Numbered from the stretch's first letter, positions 10,128 to 18,910 are shown. The stretch is DNA of 52,674 nt from Campylobacteraceae bacterium (GCA_027076905.1 JALTGP010000250.1:1-52674), one strand, 5' to 3'. Notes: a model not told the origin generated them from the letters alone. Numbers and translations: made by a program.

Positions 10128-11408
10128 ATGGCAGGATTTAAAGCATTAAAAGGACAAGGACACTGGCCCACATTGATGGCAGCTTTCTTATATTTTGATT
10201 TTTCATTTATGGTATGGACAATGATAGGACCGCTCTCAACAGAAATTGCTGAGTCTTTGGCACTTGGTGGATTTATAATGAGTGCTTCTCAAAAAGCAAC
10301 CCTACTATCTATACCTGTACTTTCAGGGGCATTACTTAGAATCCTACTTGGATTTGGTGTAGATAAATTTGGAGCAAAAAAGACAGCCATAATGGCACAG
10401 CTTATCGTTATTTCTGTTCTCTTTTACGCATTCTTTAGAGGGGCAAGTATCTCTTATAATGAACTTCTTGTTGTGGCACTGGGTCTTGGTTTTGCAGGTG
10501 CTTCATTTGCCGTAGCACTTCCACAAGCGGGTCAATGGTATCCACCAAAACTCCAAGGGGTTGTTTTGGGTATTGCAGGTGCGGGTAATATAGGGGTTGT
10601 TGTTGACTTTATTTTTGCTCCCAAAATTGCTGAAATTTGGGGTTGGGAAGCAGTATTTTTAGTTGGTGGTTCTCTCTCCTTTATTGTACTTATTGCTTAT
10701 ATTATAATGGCAAAAGATGCTCCAAAAGAGATTTATACCTCACGTCCTAAAAAGCTTAAGGATTATGGTAAGCTAATGAAAGACAAAGATACATGGTGGT
10801 TTGCACTCTTTTATGCTATCTCATTTGGTGGATTTATTGGTTTTGCTTCGTATATGAAAGTTTATCTAATGAATACCTATCAAGTAGACATGGCAGCCAT
10901 TGGTATGGATTGGTTTGACGAAGGCAATGTAAAAGTAATAGCAGGATACTTTGGGGCATTAACCATCTTTGCAGGAGCAATTCTACGTCCATTTGGTGGT
11001 GCATTAGCCGATAAACTAGGTGGTGTAAAATCTCTTTATATCTTCTTTGGACTGGTTGCAATTTTTGCAGGAATCAATGCGATGGTAGTTTTACCATTTT
11101 GGGTAGCAATTGGACTTCTTTTCCTCATCATGGCAAACCTTGGTATGGCAAATGGTGCAGTATTTCAACTTGTCCCTCAACGTTTTGGTAAGGACATGGG
11201 AATCATGACAGGACTTATTGGTGCTGCGGGAGGTATTGGAGGATCAGTACTGATTCAGACACTGGGTTGGTCAAAAGGTGCATTTGATGGTTACGGTGCA
11301 GGGTTTATGATATTTACAGGAATTGTTGCTGTTGCATTGGTAGGAATCTCAATGGTTAAGACCCGTTGGAGAACCACATGGGGTGTTCAAGCTGGTGGAA
11401 GAATCTAG
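10128..11408 (+). CDS. narK: NarK-type nitrate/nitrite transporter (major facilitator superfamily)
   Basis: Inner-membrane transporter of 426 residues and about 12 helices. The conserved substrate-binding arginines are R71 (LLRILLGFGVDKFG) and R287 (LRPFGGALADKLGG). Both glycine-rich nitrate-signature stretches are present: AGAGNIGVVVDFIFAP near 150-165 and MTGLIGAAGGIGGSV in the second half. The start follows ATAGGAG. It has its own promoter after the atp terminator and lies upstream of a PP2C-kinase fusion. Direction of transport (nitrate uptake or nitrate/nitrite exchange) cannot be told from sequence. Confidence 0.93.
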   Translation: MAGFKALKGQGHWPTLMAAFLYFDFSFMVWTMIGPLSTEIAESLALGGFIMSASQKATLLSIPVLSGALLRILLGFGVDKFGAKKTAIMAQLIVISVLFYAFFRGASISYNELLVVALGLGFAGASFAVALPQAGQWYPPKLQGVVLGIAGAGNIGVVVDFIFAPKIAEIWGWEAVFLVGGSLSFIVLIAYIIMAKDAPKEIYTSRPKKLKDYGKLMKDKDTWWFALFYAISFGGFIGFASYMKVYLMNTYQVDMAAIGMDWFDEGNVKVIAGYFGALTIFAGAILRPFGGALADKLGGVKSLYIFFGLVAIFAGINAMVVLPFWVAIGLLFLIMANLGMANGAVFQLVPQRFGKDMGIMTGLIGAAGGIGGSVLIQTLGWSKGAFDGYGAGFMIFTGIVAVALVGISMVKTRWRTTWGVQAGGRI

Positions 11409-11497
11409 CACAAAAATGTGGTAAACTTCTTGCAGAATTTATGGGAATCGGAGACTTCAGTCCCGAACAAGAGGAGGCTAAAGCCATTGGTTCCTAG
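11405..11497 (+). pseudogene. 30-codon coding remnant between narK and the PP2C-kinase gene
   Basis: An open frame offset from narK runs across the narK stop to TAG 11495-11497. It reads ...KCGKLLAEFMGIGDFSP, then EQEEAKAIGS, a plausible acidic C-terminus. The only ATG in it (11441) lacks a ribosome site. This looks like the tail of a lost gene, but I cannot assign a family; a chance open frame is possible. Confidence 0.4.
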
Positions 11498-11525
11498 TTT
11501 TTATACTTCATAAAAAGGAAAAATT

Positions 11526-13160
11526 ATGAGTAAACAGACCATAAAAACCTCAGGCTTCACTCTTGCCAAAGGAAAAGAACTAACAGGTGATGACTATTTT
11601 GATGTCAAAACTATTGATAATCTCACTATCGCAATCGTTTGTGATGGTGTAGGTTCTGCTGATGAGGGAGCAGAGGCGGCAAAAAGAGTTACAAAATATC
11701 TTATGACCAACTTTAAAAACCGTCCTATGGCATGGAGCATCGAAAAATCTATTAAGAAATTTATCCACTCCATCAACGATATCTTATACAAAGAGTCGAT
11801 GATAAACTATGAACGCCCCGAACTTGTCACCACCCTAACCATTGCCATTATCGAAGGAAACCGTCTCTATGCAGCGAATGTCGGAGACAGTCGAATCTAT
11901 CTTCAACGTAATGGAATTATGAGTCAACTCTCACACGACCAAGTGATGGAGGAAGAGGGATATGATGGTGTACTCACCCAAGCGATAGGAATAGACCAGA
12001 GCGTCTCACCCTACTATTTTGAAAATATTATTAATGCAAAAGATAAGATTTTGCTCTGTTCTGATGGACTTTACACCGTTATGGATGATGATCTACTCTC
12101 CCAAAAAATAGATTTTGGTGCACATAATATCATTAAACGTGCTAGTAAAATGATGAACGATGACTTACCTGACGATACCACTGCCATAGTTATTGATATT
12201 TTGGGTGTTGACAAAGTTGCTCAAATGAAAGAGCAAGATATTATTATCCCTGAAAAGCTTGACGTGGGAATGGTAATAGATGGATATAAACTAACAAAGT
12301 CACTTATCCAAAACAACCGTACATGGCTCTGTGTCAACAAAGGAAAAAACTATGTCTTAAAGTTTGCTCCTCTTGAAGCAATAGATGACCCTATTGTCCT
12401 AGACCTATATGTCAAAGAGGCGTGGAACTCTAACCGTCTAAAAGCAGGATTTTTTCCCAAAGCTGTTGTCCCAAAAAATCGAACCCATCGCTACTACGTA
12501 ATGAAGGCATTAGATGGAGTTGACCTAAAAACCCATCTAAAAAAGAGAAATCTTTCCGTAGATGATACGGTAAATCTTGCCAAAATGCTTCTGAAGATGA
12601 GCCAATATCTCCTAAAGTTTGACCTCGTACATGGCGACATCAAACCAGAAAATATCATGATAAGCGAACGTGATGGAAAACACATTTTCAAGGTTATAGA
12701 TTTTGGCTCTATGACAGAACTATATAGCATCTCTTCTAGTGCAGGAACTCCCTCCTACCTAGCTCCAGAACGTTTCACGGGAGCTAGTATCAATGAAGGA
12801 AGTGAAATATTTTCCATCGGCGTTACCCTCTATGAGGCACTGAGCGAAAAGTTCCCCTACGGAGAGATAGAGCCTTTTCAACAACCTACCTTTAAAAGCC
12901 CAAAATCACCTCAAAAAGAGAATGGAAACATCCCACCGTGGTTAAACAGTATTATCCTACGAGCTATCGAAAAAGACACAACCTTACGTTACCAAAACTA
13001 TAGTGAGATGCTATTTGAGATTTCAAATCCCAATAAAGTAAAACCCTATTTTGATAAAAAGACCACACTTATTGAGCGTAAACCTATTGCTGTCTATAGA
13101 GCTCTATTTACGATCTCTTTTTTGGTGAATTTGATTTTGGTGGTTTTGTTATTGAGGTAG
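11526..13160 (+). CDS. bifunctional PP2C-type phosphatase / Ser-Thr protein kinase, membrane anchored
   Basis: The protein has 544 residues in three parts. The PP2C domain (1-230) has metal-binding motifs VCDGVGSADEG (D40), ANVGDSRIYL (118-126), LLCSDGLYTV (177-184) and DDTTAIVI (216-223). The kinase domain (about 250-510) has a Lys in YVLKF (K279), catalytic HGDIKPENIM (369-378, HGD in place of HRD), DFG (392-394) and APE (413-415); its glycine-rich loop is poor. One transmembrane helix ends the protein (524-543), so both enzymes face the cytoplasm. Similar fusions sit beside nitrate transporters and nitrite reductases in other bacteria, so control of NarK or nitrate use is likely but inferred. 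The ribosome site is AAAAGGAAAAATT. Confidence 0.9.
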   Translation: MSKQTIKTSGFTLAKGKELTGDDYFDVKTIDNLTIAIVCDGVGSADEGAEAAKRVTKYLMTNFKNRPMAWSIEKSIKKFIHSINDILYKESMINYERPELVTTLTIAIIEGNRLYAANVGDSRIYLQRNGIMSQLSHDQVMEEEGYDGVLTQAIGIDQSVSPYYFENIINAKDKILLCSDGLYTVMDDDLLSQKIDFGAHNIIKRASKMMNDDLPDDTTAIVIDILGVDKVAQMKEQDIIIPEKLDVGMVIDGYKLTKSLIQNNRTWLCVNKGKNYVLKFAPLEAIDDPIVLDLYVKEAWNSNRLKAGFFPKAVVPKNRTHRYYVMKALDGVDLKTHLKKRNLSVDDTVNLAKMLLKMSQYLLKFDLVHGDIKPENIMISERDGKHIFKVIDFGSMTELYSISSSAGTPSYLAPERFTGASINEGSEIFSIGVTLYEALSEKFPYGEIEPFQQPTFKSPKSPQKENGNIPPWLNSIILRAIEKDTTLRYQNYSEMLFEISNPNKVKPYFDKKTTLIERKPIAVYRALFTISFLVNLILVVLLLR

Positions 13161-13162
13161 AA

Positions 13163-14452
13163 TCAATAACAGACCTTCTTATCCGAAATCACCCCAATAT
13201 TATTCACCCCAAAGTGGTCTTGTAGTTCATAGATTTCACTTCTTTTCATACGTCCCAGTGAGTTAAAAGGTCGTCCTCCTAAAAACATACTTTTTTTGGC
13301 TCTCTCTTTTAGAGTTTTTCCTTTGAGGATGGCGTATTGATATGGTTCGTAGTGCTTTAGGTTATGTTTGTTTCTTGCTCGTTTTAATGCTTTTATTTCA
13401 GGAAAAAAGTAGGATTTCCCTGTCAGGTAGCGTGATATCTCATTTTTTTGGCTAAAGCTACTCATTTCAGACATATAGCGTTTGTAGTCATTATAGTAGC
13501 GACAATCCACATCAGAGTTATTTTTTCCATTTTGACACTTGAGTAGGCTTCCTGATTTGTAGGCGATAACTGAGCTGTTTAGGCTTTTTCCGATGCGATT
13601 GTAGTGGATAAATTTATTGGCTAGTTTTGTTAAACTTGCTTTGGGTGAGAATGGATTGCTTGGCTCTCCGTACATCATGTAATAGTGCAAAGTCAACTGA
13701 GTAGGTCCAAATGCCCCTGTGGTAGAGACGGCAAAAATATTTCCTCTGGACTCTAGGTAAGTAATTACCACTAACAGTTTATACGCTTCTATTTGGGGAA
13801 TACTCAACTTTGAAGCCAACGCGGTGGCTACCTCATCATACTCCTCTCCAAAAAGGGCAATGAACCGTGCAAACTGCTCCTTGTCTCCTACTTTTCCTTT
13901 TTTGATGCCAAAGGCTTTTTCTGCTTTCTCTACACGCTCTCTGCTAAGTGTCATATCTACCCCATTATGTACATATGCCCAACGAATAAGAGGATAGAGG
14001 TAGCCTACATCATTAAGCATATCTCTTTTTTGTAGCTCTCCATAAAATTTATCACTTGGAACAGGTTTAATAAACCCTTTTTGGGTTTGAAAACAGCGTA
14101 ACTCTTCGGCTTTTATCTTATCTCGGTGGGTGGTAAAATAGTTATTAAAAAATGAGAATTTTCTAAAAAAATCACTGTCATTAGTGGTAAATAGCATGGC
14201 ATACCATCTATTTAAATAGGCCTCTTTGGTTAAATTTTTAGGATACAGTACTGTATCAAAATATATTTTTTGAGGGGTCTCTAGTTTTTGATAAAAGCTC
14301 TTTTGACACGCATAGTTATCTAAAAAAAATTGCTCTATTGAGGAGCTTTTGGCTACTTTTTTTTGCCAAAACTCTTTGGAGTTGGAACACCCTGCACTTA
14401 AATACGGTGTGAATATCAGCAGTAGAACGATAAGTTGTAACTGTTTTTTCAT
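13163..14452 (-). CDS. lytic transglycosylase-like (SLT fold) lipoprotein
   Basis: The 429 residues start with a signal peptide that ends in a lipobox-like LSAGC (19-22), so an outer-membrane or periplasmic lipoprotein is likely. The SLT signature is near 232-254: TYLESRGN with catalytic Glu234, then TTGAFGPTQLT. The long N-terminal half is probably helical and unassigned. Predicted role is cleavage of peptidoglycan glycan strands, perhaps for insertion of an envelope machine. The ATG follows AAGGATTTAAAGAT. It converges on the PP2C-kinase gene with only two bases between the stops. Confidence 0.78.
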   Translation of the reverse strand: MKKQLQLIVLLLIFTPYLSAGCSNSKEFWQKKVAKSSSIEQFFLDNYACQKSFYQKLETPQKIYFDTVLYPKNLTKEAYLNRWYAMLFTTNDSDFFRKFSFFNNYFTTHRDKIKAEELRCFQTQKGFIKPVPSDKFYGELQKRDMLNDVGYLYPLIRWAYVHNGVDMTLSRERVEKAEKAFGIKKGKVGDKEQFARFIALFGEEYDEVATALASKLSIPQIEAYKLLVVITYLESRGNIFAVSTTGAFGPTQLTLHYYMMYGEPSNPFSPKASLTKLANKFIHYNRIGKSLNSSVIAYKSGSLLKCQNGKNNSDVDCRYYNDYKRYMSEMSSFSQKNEISRYLTGKSYFFPEIKALKRARNKHNLKHYEPYQYAILKGKTLKERAKKSMFLGGRPFNSLGRMKRSEIYELQDHFGVNNIGVISDKKVCY

Positions 14453-14525
14453 ATCTTTAAATCCTTGTTTATACTCTTAATTTAATTTTAGAGAGATTAT
14501 AACCTATCTTATGGTAAAAATCCAC

Positions 14526-14793
14526 ATGGAAAAATTACTATTTATACTATTATCTGTTCTCTTATGGACACCTGCCTTTTCAAAACTAAATATTATCGTC
14601 TCTATCCAACCCCAAAGGGGAATATATTAATCTTACTCTGATGGTACTTTCAGGGTTATTCTCTTCTATTTTTACCCTATTTGGTCTCTACATCTCCTAC
14701 AGTTACAATATCGCCTCAGGAGCTGCTATTATTCTAATTTCAGCTTTTTCTCTCTTTTCATTTTTAATAATTAATAAATTAAGATTATTTTAA
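14526..14793 (+). pseudogene. deletion scar of a zinc ABC transporter operon (5' end of znuA joined to 3' end of znuB)
   Basis: From ATG 14526 the frame reads a signal peptide (LLFILLSVLLWTPAFS), then KLNIIVSIQPQ, the typical start of mature ZnuA-type metal-binding proteins, and hits TAA at 14628-14630. Around 14617 the reading shifts frame into NLTLMVLSGLFSSIFTLFG, then YISYSYNIASGAAIILIS, and a hydrophobic end at TAA 14791. That is the characteristic C-terminus of an ABC-3 family permease (ZnuB). Most of znuA, any znuC, and most of znuB are missing. It fills most of the 404-base gap 14453-14856. Confidence 0.75.
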
Positions 14794-14856
14794 TATTAAG
14801 TATATAAATGATATAATTTCAACATAATTTACCATAAAGAAGGTTAACAAAAAATA

Positions 14857-15390
14857 ATGAAAAAGAAATTTAATAAGATAATATTATTCCTATTGATATT
14901 TAGCTCTTTAGGGTACTCAAGCAATGATGGTATCACAGAAATGTATGAATTTATGGGGATTCAAACAGGAGTCTCTTCAGTAAATATTAAAGCAGAATCT
15001 GGCTCGGACATACTTGCTCCGAGCATTGGGTTTAAATATGGTCAACAGACATCTCAATGGAGAACAGCTATCTACTATAATTTTGCACAAAACTCCGATG
15101 ACAAATTTCATAGTGTAGTAGCACAGATTGACTATGGTGTACTCACAGAAGCGTTTGCTAATGCTCCATTTAAACCCTATATCGGTTTCTCTATTGGGAT
15201 AATGCAACACAGTTCGGATGATGGTAGTAATAGTGACTTCATCTATGGAGTTGATACGGGAGTCAATTATGTACTAAATAATAATATTGATATAGACTTA
15301 GGTTTTCAACATATGTTAACAAGCAGTAAACTCAAAAGTCTTGATGGTATGAACAACTTAAGTGTATCACTTCACTACTATTTCGACTAA
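14857..15390 (+). CDS. outer-membrane beta-barrel protein (small porin-like)
   Basis: The 177 residues begin with a signal peptide (IILFLLIFSSLGYS). The mature part has alternating strands ending in aromatic residues (IGFKYGQQTSQWRTAIYYNF, PFKPYIGFSIGI). The end LSVSLHYYFD resembles a C-terminal beta signal apart from the final Asp. It looks like an eight-stranded opacity/OmpA-type barrel. The ligand is unknown. No strong ribosome site is seen (GAAGG lies about 15 bases upstream). Confidence 0.7.
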   Translation: MKKKFNKIILFLLIFSSLGYSSNDGITEMYEFMGIQTGVSSVNIKAESGSDILAPSIGFKYGQQTSQWRTAIYYNFAQNSDDKFHSVVAQIDYGVLTEAFANAPFKPYIGFSIGIMQHSSDDGSNSDFIYGVDTGVNYVLNNNIDIDLGFQHMLTSSKLKSLDGMNNLSVSLHYYFD

Positions 15391-15407
15391 AAAATCAGGA
15401 GAAGACA

Positions 15408-16475
15408 TTGTCATTTTTTTCATACCAAACCATTAAAAGTATTCTATTTAAACTTGACCCCGAGACAGCCCATTCTATTGGAGGGTTAGCCCTCAAAGCT
15501 TCGGCATATGCCCCTACCATTCTAAAACTGGCAAAAAACCACTACTTCGTACAAGAGCCTATTTTAAAACAAGAGCTATTTGGACGAAAGTTTCTAAACC
15601 CTGTGGGATTGGCAGCTGGATTTGATAAAAATGGTGAGTACATTACCGCCATGCCTACCCTTGGATTTGGTTATACCGAAATAGGAACCATTACTCCTAA
15701 ACCACAAGATGGAAACCCTCGCCCACGACTTTTTAGGCTGAAAGAGGAGCGTTCTATTCAAAATGCGATGGGATTCAATAATCGTGGAGCATCGTTTATG
15801 AAAAAACGTCTTGATAAGCTCTATTTTTTTGACTATCCTATCGGGATTAATATCGGTAAAAACAAACTTACCAGTGAAGATAATGCATTAAAAGATTATG
15901 AAATTTTACTTCATGCTTTTAAAGATTATGGTGATTACATCGTTATTAATATCTCCTCCCCAAATACCCCAGGTCTTCGAGACTTACAAAATGAGAAGTT
16001 TATCACCGATTTATTTACCATGGCAAAAGGGATTACAGACCAACCCATACTCTTGAAAATTGCTCCTGATATGAGTGAGAAAGATGCGATTGATTTGTGT
16101 ACGACGGCAGTTAATGCAGGTGCGAGTGGTATTATTGCAACCAATACTACTATTGATTACTCTGTCACTCCAAATGCCAAAGATTTTGGGGGTATTTCAG
16201 GAGAATTGGTGCGTGAAAAGTCTTTTAAACTCTTCCAAGCTGTTGCAAAGGAGCTTTATGGAAAAACCACTCTTATCTCGGTGGGAGGAATAGAGAGTGC
16301 AGAGGATGCCTATCGGAGAATCAAAGCAGGAGCTACCCTTGTACAGGTCTACTCTATGCTTATCTATAATGGACCAAAGATGATAAAAGATATTAATCAA
16401 GGGCTAATAACATTACTTAAAGCAGATGGTTACAGCAATATCTCTGAAGCCATTGGGGCAGATTATCAAAAATGA
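15408..16475 (+). CDS. pyrD: dihydroorotate dehydrogenase (quinone), class 2
   Basis: Oxidises dihydroorotate to orotate with quinone at the inner membrane, in pyrimidine synthesis. The 355 residues include the class-2 N-terminal membrane-associating helices (first 40), GLAAGFDKNGE, MGFNNRG and INISSPNTPGLRDLQ with the catalytic serine of class 2. FMN-phosphate binding is by SVGGIES. The TTG start follows AGGAGAAGACA. A bidirectional terminator follows the stop. Confidence 0.96.
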   Translation: MSFFSYQTIKSILFKLDPETAHSIGGLALKASAYAPTILKLAKNHYFVQEPILKQELFGRKFLNPVGLAAGFDKNGEYITAMPTLGFGYTEIGTITPKPQDGNPRPRLFRLKEERSIQNAMGFNNRGASFMKKRLDKLYFFDYPIGINIGKNKLTSEDNALKDYEILLHAFKDYGDYIVINISSPNTPGLRDLQNEKFITDLFTMAKGITDQPILLKIAPDMSEKDAIDLCTTAVNAGASGIIATNTTIDYSVTPNAKDFGGISGELVREKSFKLFQAVAKELYGKTTLISVGGIESAEDAYRRIKAGATLVQVYSMLIYNGPKMIKDINQGLITLLKADGYSNISEAIGADYQK

Positions 16476-16476
16476 G

Positions 16477-16496
16477 GAATCGGCAACTGCCGATTC
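16477..16496. terminator. bidirectional terminator between pyrD and galU
   Basis: GAATCGGC and GCCGATTC form a perfect eight-pair stem with an AACT loop. It lies between the convergent pyrD and galU stops. A T-run (CATTTTTG) follows in the galU direction; the pyrD side is weaker. Confidence 0.75.
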
Positions 16497-16505
16497 TAAT
16501 TTCTA

Positions 16506-17330
16506 CTACTTTAACTTATCATAAAACCAGTTAGTAGCCTCTACAAAACCATCAACTGAACCACAATCAAAGCGTTTACCTTTGAATTTATAAGCGATAA
16601 CTCTCCCCTCTTTGGCTTGGGTCATTAGTGCATCAGTAATCTGTATCTCTCCCCCTTTTCCAGCTTTAGTTTCTCGTAGGATGTCAAAGATGTCAGGAGT
16701 CAAAATATAACGTCCAATAATCGCAAGATTTGAGGGGGCATCTTTGGGGTCTGGTTTCTCTACCATATCGGTGATACGATAGGTATCATCAGTTCCATCA
16801 ACTAATTTTCCTGCAATCACCCCATATTTATGAGTCTGCTCCATTGGTATCTCTTCTATGGCAACAACAGAGCATTGATACCTCTCATACACCTCTATCA
16901 TCTGCTCTAGTACCCCTTTATTTTCATTGTGGCAGAGGTCATCAGCTAAAATAATGGCAAATGACTCTTTTCCAATCAGTGTTTCACCTGTTAAAATAGC
17001 ATGACCCAAGCCTCTTATCTCTAGTTGTCGTGTATAGGAAAAAGTACAATTACTAATCAACCCTCGTATCTCATCTAAAAGTGTCTCTTTGCTACCCCCT
17101 TTAATCTGATGCTCTAGCTCATAGGAGATATCAAAATGGTCTTCGATGGCTCTTTTTCCTCGTCCACTAACAATTGCCATGGTATTAATACCTGCTCTAA
17201 CTGCCTCCTCTACACCATACTGAATAAGTGGTTTTGTCAAAATAGGAAGCATCTCCTTAGGGGTTGCTTTGGTAGCAGGAAGAAAGCGTGTTCCGTATCC
17301 TGCTGCGGGGAATAGACATTTATTTATCAT
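16506..17330 (-). CDS. galU: UTP--glucose-1-phosphate uridylyltransferase
   Basis: Makes UDP-glucose for surface polysaccharides. The 274 residues carry the nucleotidyltransferase signature PAAGYGTRFLPATKATPKEM at about 8-27, then IILADDLC for UTP/metal binding and VEKPDP. Length is normal. The ATG follows AAAGGTTAAACAGTA. It seems to be a single-gene unit; the 134-base upstream gap holds one copy of a 27-bp repeat. Confidence 0.95.
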   Translation of the reverse strand: MINKCLFPAAGYGTRFLPATKATPKEMLPILTKPLIQYGVEEAVRAGINTMAIVSGRGKRAIEDHFDISYELEHQIKGGSKETLLDEIRGLISNCTFSYTRQLEIRGLGHAILTGETLIGKESFAIILADDLCHNENKGVLEQMIEVYERYQCSVVAIEEIPMEQTHKYGVIAGKLVDGTDDTYRITDMVEKPDPKDAPSNLAIIGRYILTPDIFDILRETKAGKGGEIQITDALMTQAKEGRVIAYKFKGKRFDCGSVDGFVEATNWFYDKLK

Positions 17331-17374
17331 TACTGTTTAACCTTTATTATTTATTTTTGGTTCATAATTTTTAA

Positions 17375-17401
17375 TCAATTTTTACCTGATTATCTACTTT
17401 T
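17375..17401 (-). repeat. 27-bp dispersed intergenic repeat, copy 1
   Basis: Read on the minus strand it begins AAAAGTAGATAATCAGG and continues T, AAAAATTGA. A copy differing at one base lies at 24509-24535 on the plus strand. This copy is in the leader region upstream of galU. Confidence 0.7.
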
Positions 17402-17464
17402 AATATCTCTAATATAACAGACCTTAAGGGGTTTTATCAGAGTAATAATGCTTTTCTAAAAATG

Positions 17465-18217
17465 CTACTTCAGTTTAAAATATTTTTTAGTATATTTAAA
17501 TACAGCACCATTATCATCTGCTAAAAGCAGGGTTCCATTGTCATCAAAGGCGATACCCTCTTGGGCGAATTTTGGTAGATTGTAGCTCTTTTTCTTCATC
17601 TTGCCTTTTTTTAAATTATAGATGTAGAGTTTATCATTTTTATCACTAATAATATAGAGATTTTCATTATAATAATCCATCCCTGAAGTGTCTAAAATAT
17701 CATGTTTGATACTATCAATGATATTGGCATAGTTTTGAGTAATTTTGACAATAAGTATCTTGGCATCTTTTTTCTTTTTTGCTTGGATAGCGAGATAGTA
17801 CAACTCTCCTACCTTGGCGATTCCTTCGATTCCTGATTTTTTATTTGGCGTAAAATCTTTGCCTTTTATTTTGAGGTATTTAGTCTGTAGGGTCTCTCTA
17901 TCTACAAGCAATAATGCTCCATCTTCAATGGCAAAAATAATCTCTTTCTCTTGGCATACGACACCCTCTAGGTCATAGTCTCCTAGTTTATGCCGTGCAA
18001 TTGTTTTTCCCTCTTTTGTGATTTCATAGAAACTCCCTTCATCATTGGCAACCATATAGGTGTCGGTATTCTTACAATAGGAGAGACCTGAAGCCTCTGC
18101 TATTTTTGAAATTTTATGCTTATGGTTATCGTTGTATGTGTTGTTATCCATTTTGCTCCAACAAAATGAGCTTAAAAGTAGCAAAAGTGAAATGCTAGAT
18201 AGTGCTATTGGTCTCAT
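17465..18217 (-). CDS. secreted SdiA-regulated/YjiK-like beta-propeller protein
   Basis: The 250 residues have a signal peptide (SSISLLLLLSSFCWS) and repeated blades such as ASGLSYCKNTDTYMVANDEG, GDYDLEGVVC and SGIEGIAKVGELYYLA. These resemble the YjiK/SdiA-regulated family, related to phytase-like propellers. The biochemical role is unknown. The ATG follows AAAGGATAACA. Its first 23 bases overlap the end of the upstream thioredoxin-like lipoprotein gene, so the two are probably cotranscribed. Confidence 0.65.
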   Translation of the reverse strand: MRPIALSSISLLLLLSSFCWSKMDNNTYNDNHKHKISKIAEASGLSYCKNTDTYMVANDEGSFYEITKEGKTIARHKLGDYDLEGVVCQEKEIIFAIEDGALLLVDRETLQTKYLKIKGKDFTPNKKSGIEGIAKVGELYYLAIQAKKKKDAKILIVKITQNYANIIDSIKHDILDTSGMDYYNENLYIISDKNDKLYIYNLKKGKMKKKSYNLPKFAQEGIAFDDNGTLLLADDNGAVFKYTKKYFKLK

Positions 18218-18653
18218 TGTTATCCTTTTTAGTTAAAGTTAAATCTATATTATAAATGGTTTTATACTCCAAGAGAGCATCTTCTAAAAACATTATAAGT
18301 GAAGCTTCATCTTTTTCACCTATCATTGGTTCTATAAGAAGTTCATCTTTGTACCCTAAAAAATATACCGTAGGTGTTCCATTGGGAGGTGTAAGATTTT
18401 CTGGAATCTTCTCACCCAAATAGATGATTTTTTTATGAAAATATTTACTAATAAGCTGGGCAGGTTTTTGAAGCTTCATGGTTGTTTTTAACTGTTGACA
18501 AGAGGGGCAGTGTGGTTGAGTGATAAAAAGCATTGTAATTTCTGTAGGAATCTGTTCTTTTGGAATATCTGCTCTTTTCTCCTCTTCTTGTGGATTACAC
18601 GCGATAAATAGGAGAGATATTATTATAAAATAGATAATTTTTTTTAAACTCAT
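18195..18653 (-). CDS. thioredoxin-fold lipoprotein with CPSC motif
   Basis: The 152 residues start with a signal peptide and clear lipobox (LLFIAC), so the protein is probably anchored on the periplasmic side. The thioredoxin-like core has LFITQPHCPSCQQLKTTM with redox motif CPSC and the cis-proline loop GTPTVYF. Function is likely periplasmic thiol-disulfide chemistry; the substrate is unknown. The ATG follows AAGGAAAACACTCT. Confidence 0.75.
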   Translation of the reverse strand: MSLKKIIYFIIISLLFIACNPQEEEKRADIPKEQIPTEITMLFITQPHCPSCQQLKTTMKLQKPAQLISKYFHKKIIYLGEKIPENLTPPNGTPTVYFLGYKDELLIEPMIGEKDEASLIMFLEDALLEYKTIYNIDLTLTKKDNNETNSTI

Positions 18654-18709
18654 AGAGTGTTTTCCTTGCTATCTTTTTTTCATTTGTAACTTTTAATGTC
18701 ACATTATAC

Positions 18710-18910
18710 CTAAAACTCAAATCCTCCACCAGCCCCTTTGTTCATACTGGAGTATACCGCATGAACATAGGAGTCTCTAATCTCGCAATTGTGAAGTTTT
18801 GAGCAGAGAAGACAGCTTTTAACTCCCTGTTGAACTTGACACGATTGAAGCTCTTTTAGTTTTGCTTTAAGGGCTATCTCCCACTCATCTAGTGAAATAT
18901 CATCCATCAT
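18710..18910 (-). CDS. small cysteine-containing conserved protein
   Basis: The 66 residues have an acidic helical N-terminus and four cysteines in SCQVQQGVKSCLLCSKLHNC, a possible metal-binding knuckle. The ATG follows the fbp stop directly (TAAATG), so translation is probably coupled. A short gene downstream of fbp-mobB is seen in other Campylobacterota. The function is not known. Confidence 0.7.
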   Translation of the reverse strand: MMDDISLDEWEIALKAKLKELQSCQVQQGVKSCLLCSKLHNCEIRDSYVHAVYSSMNKGAGGGFEF

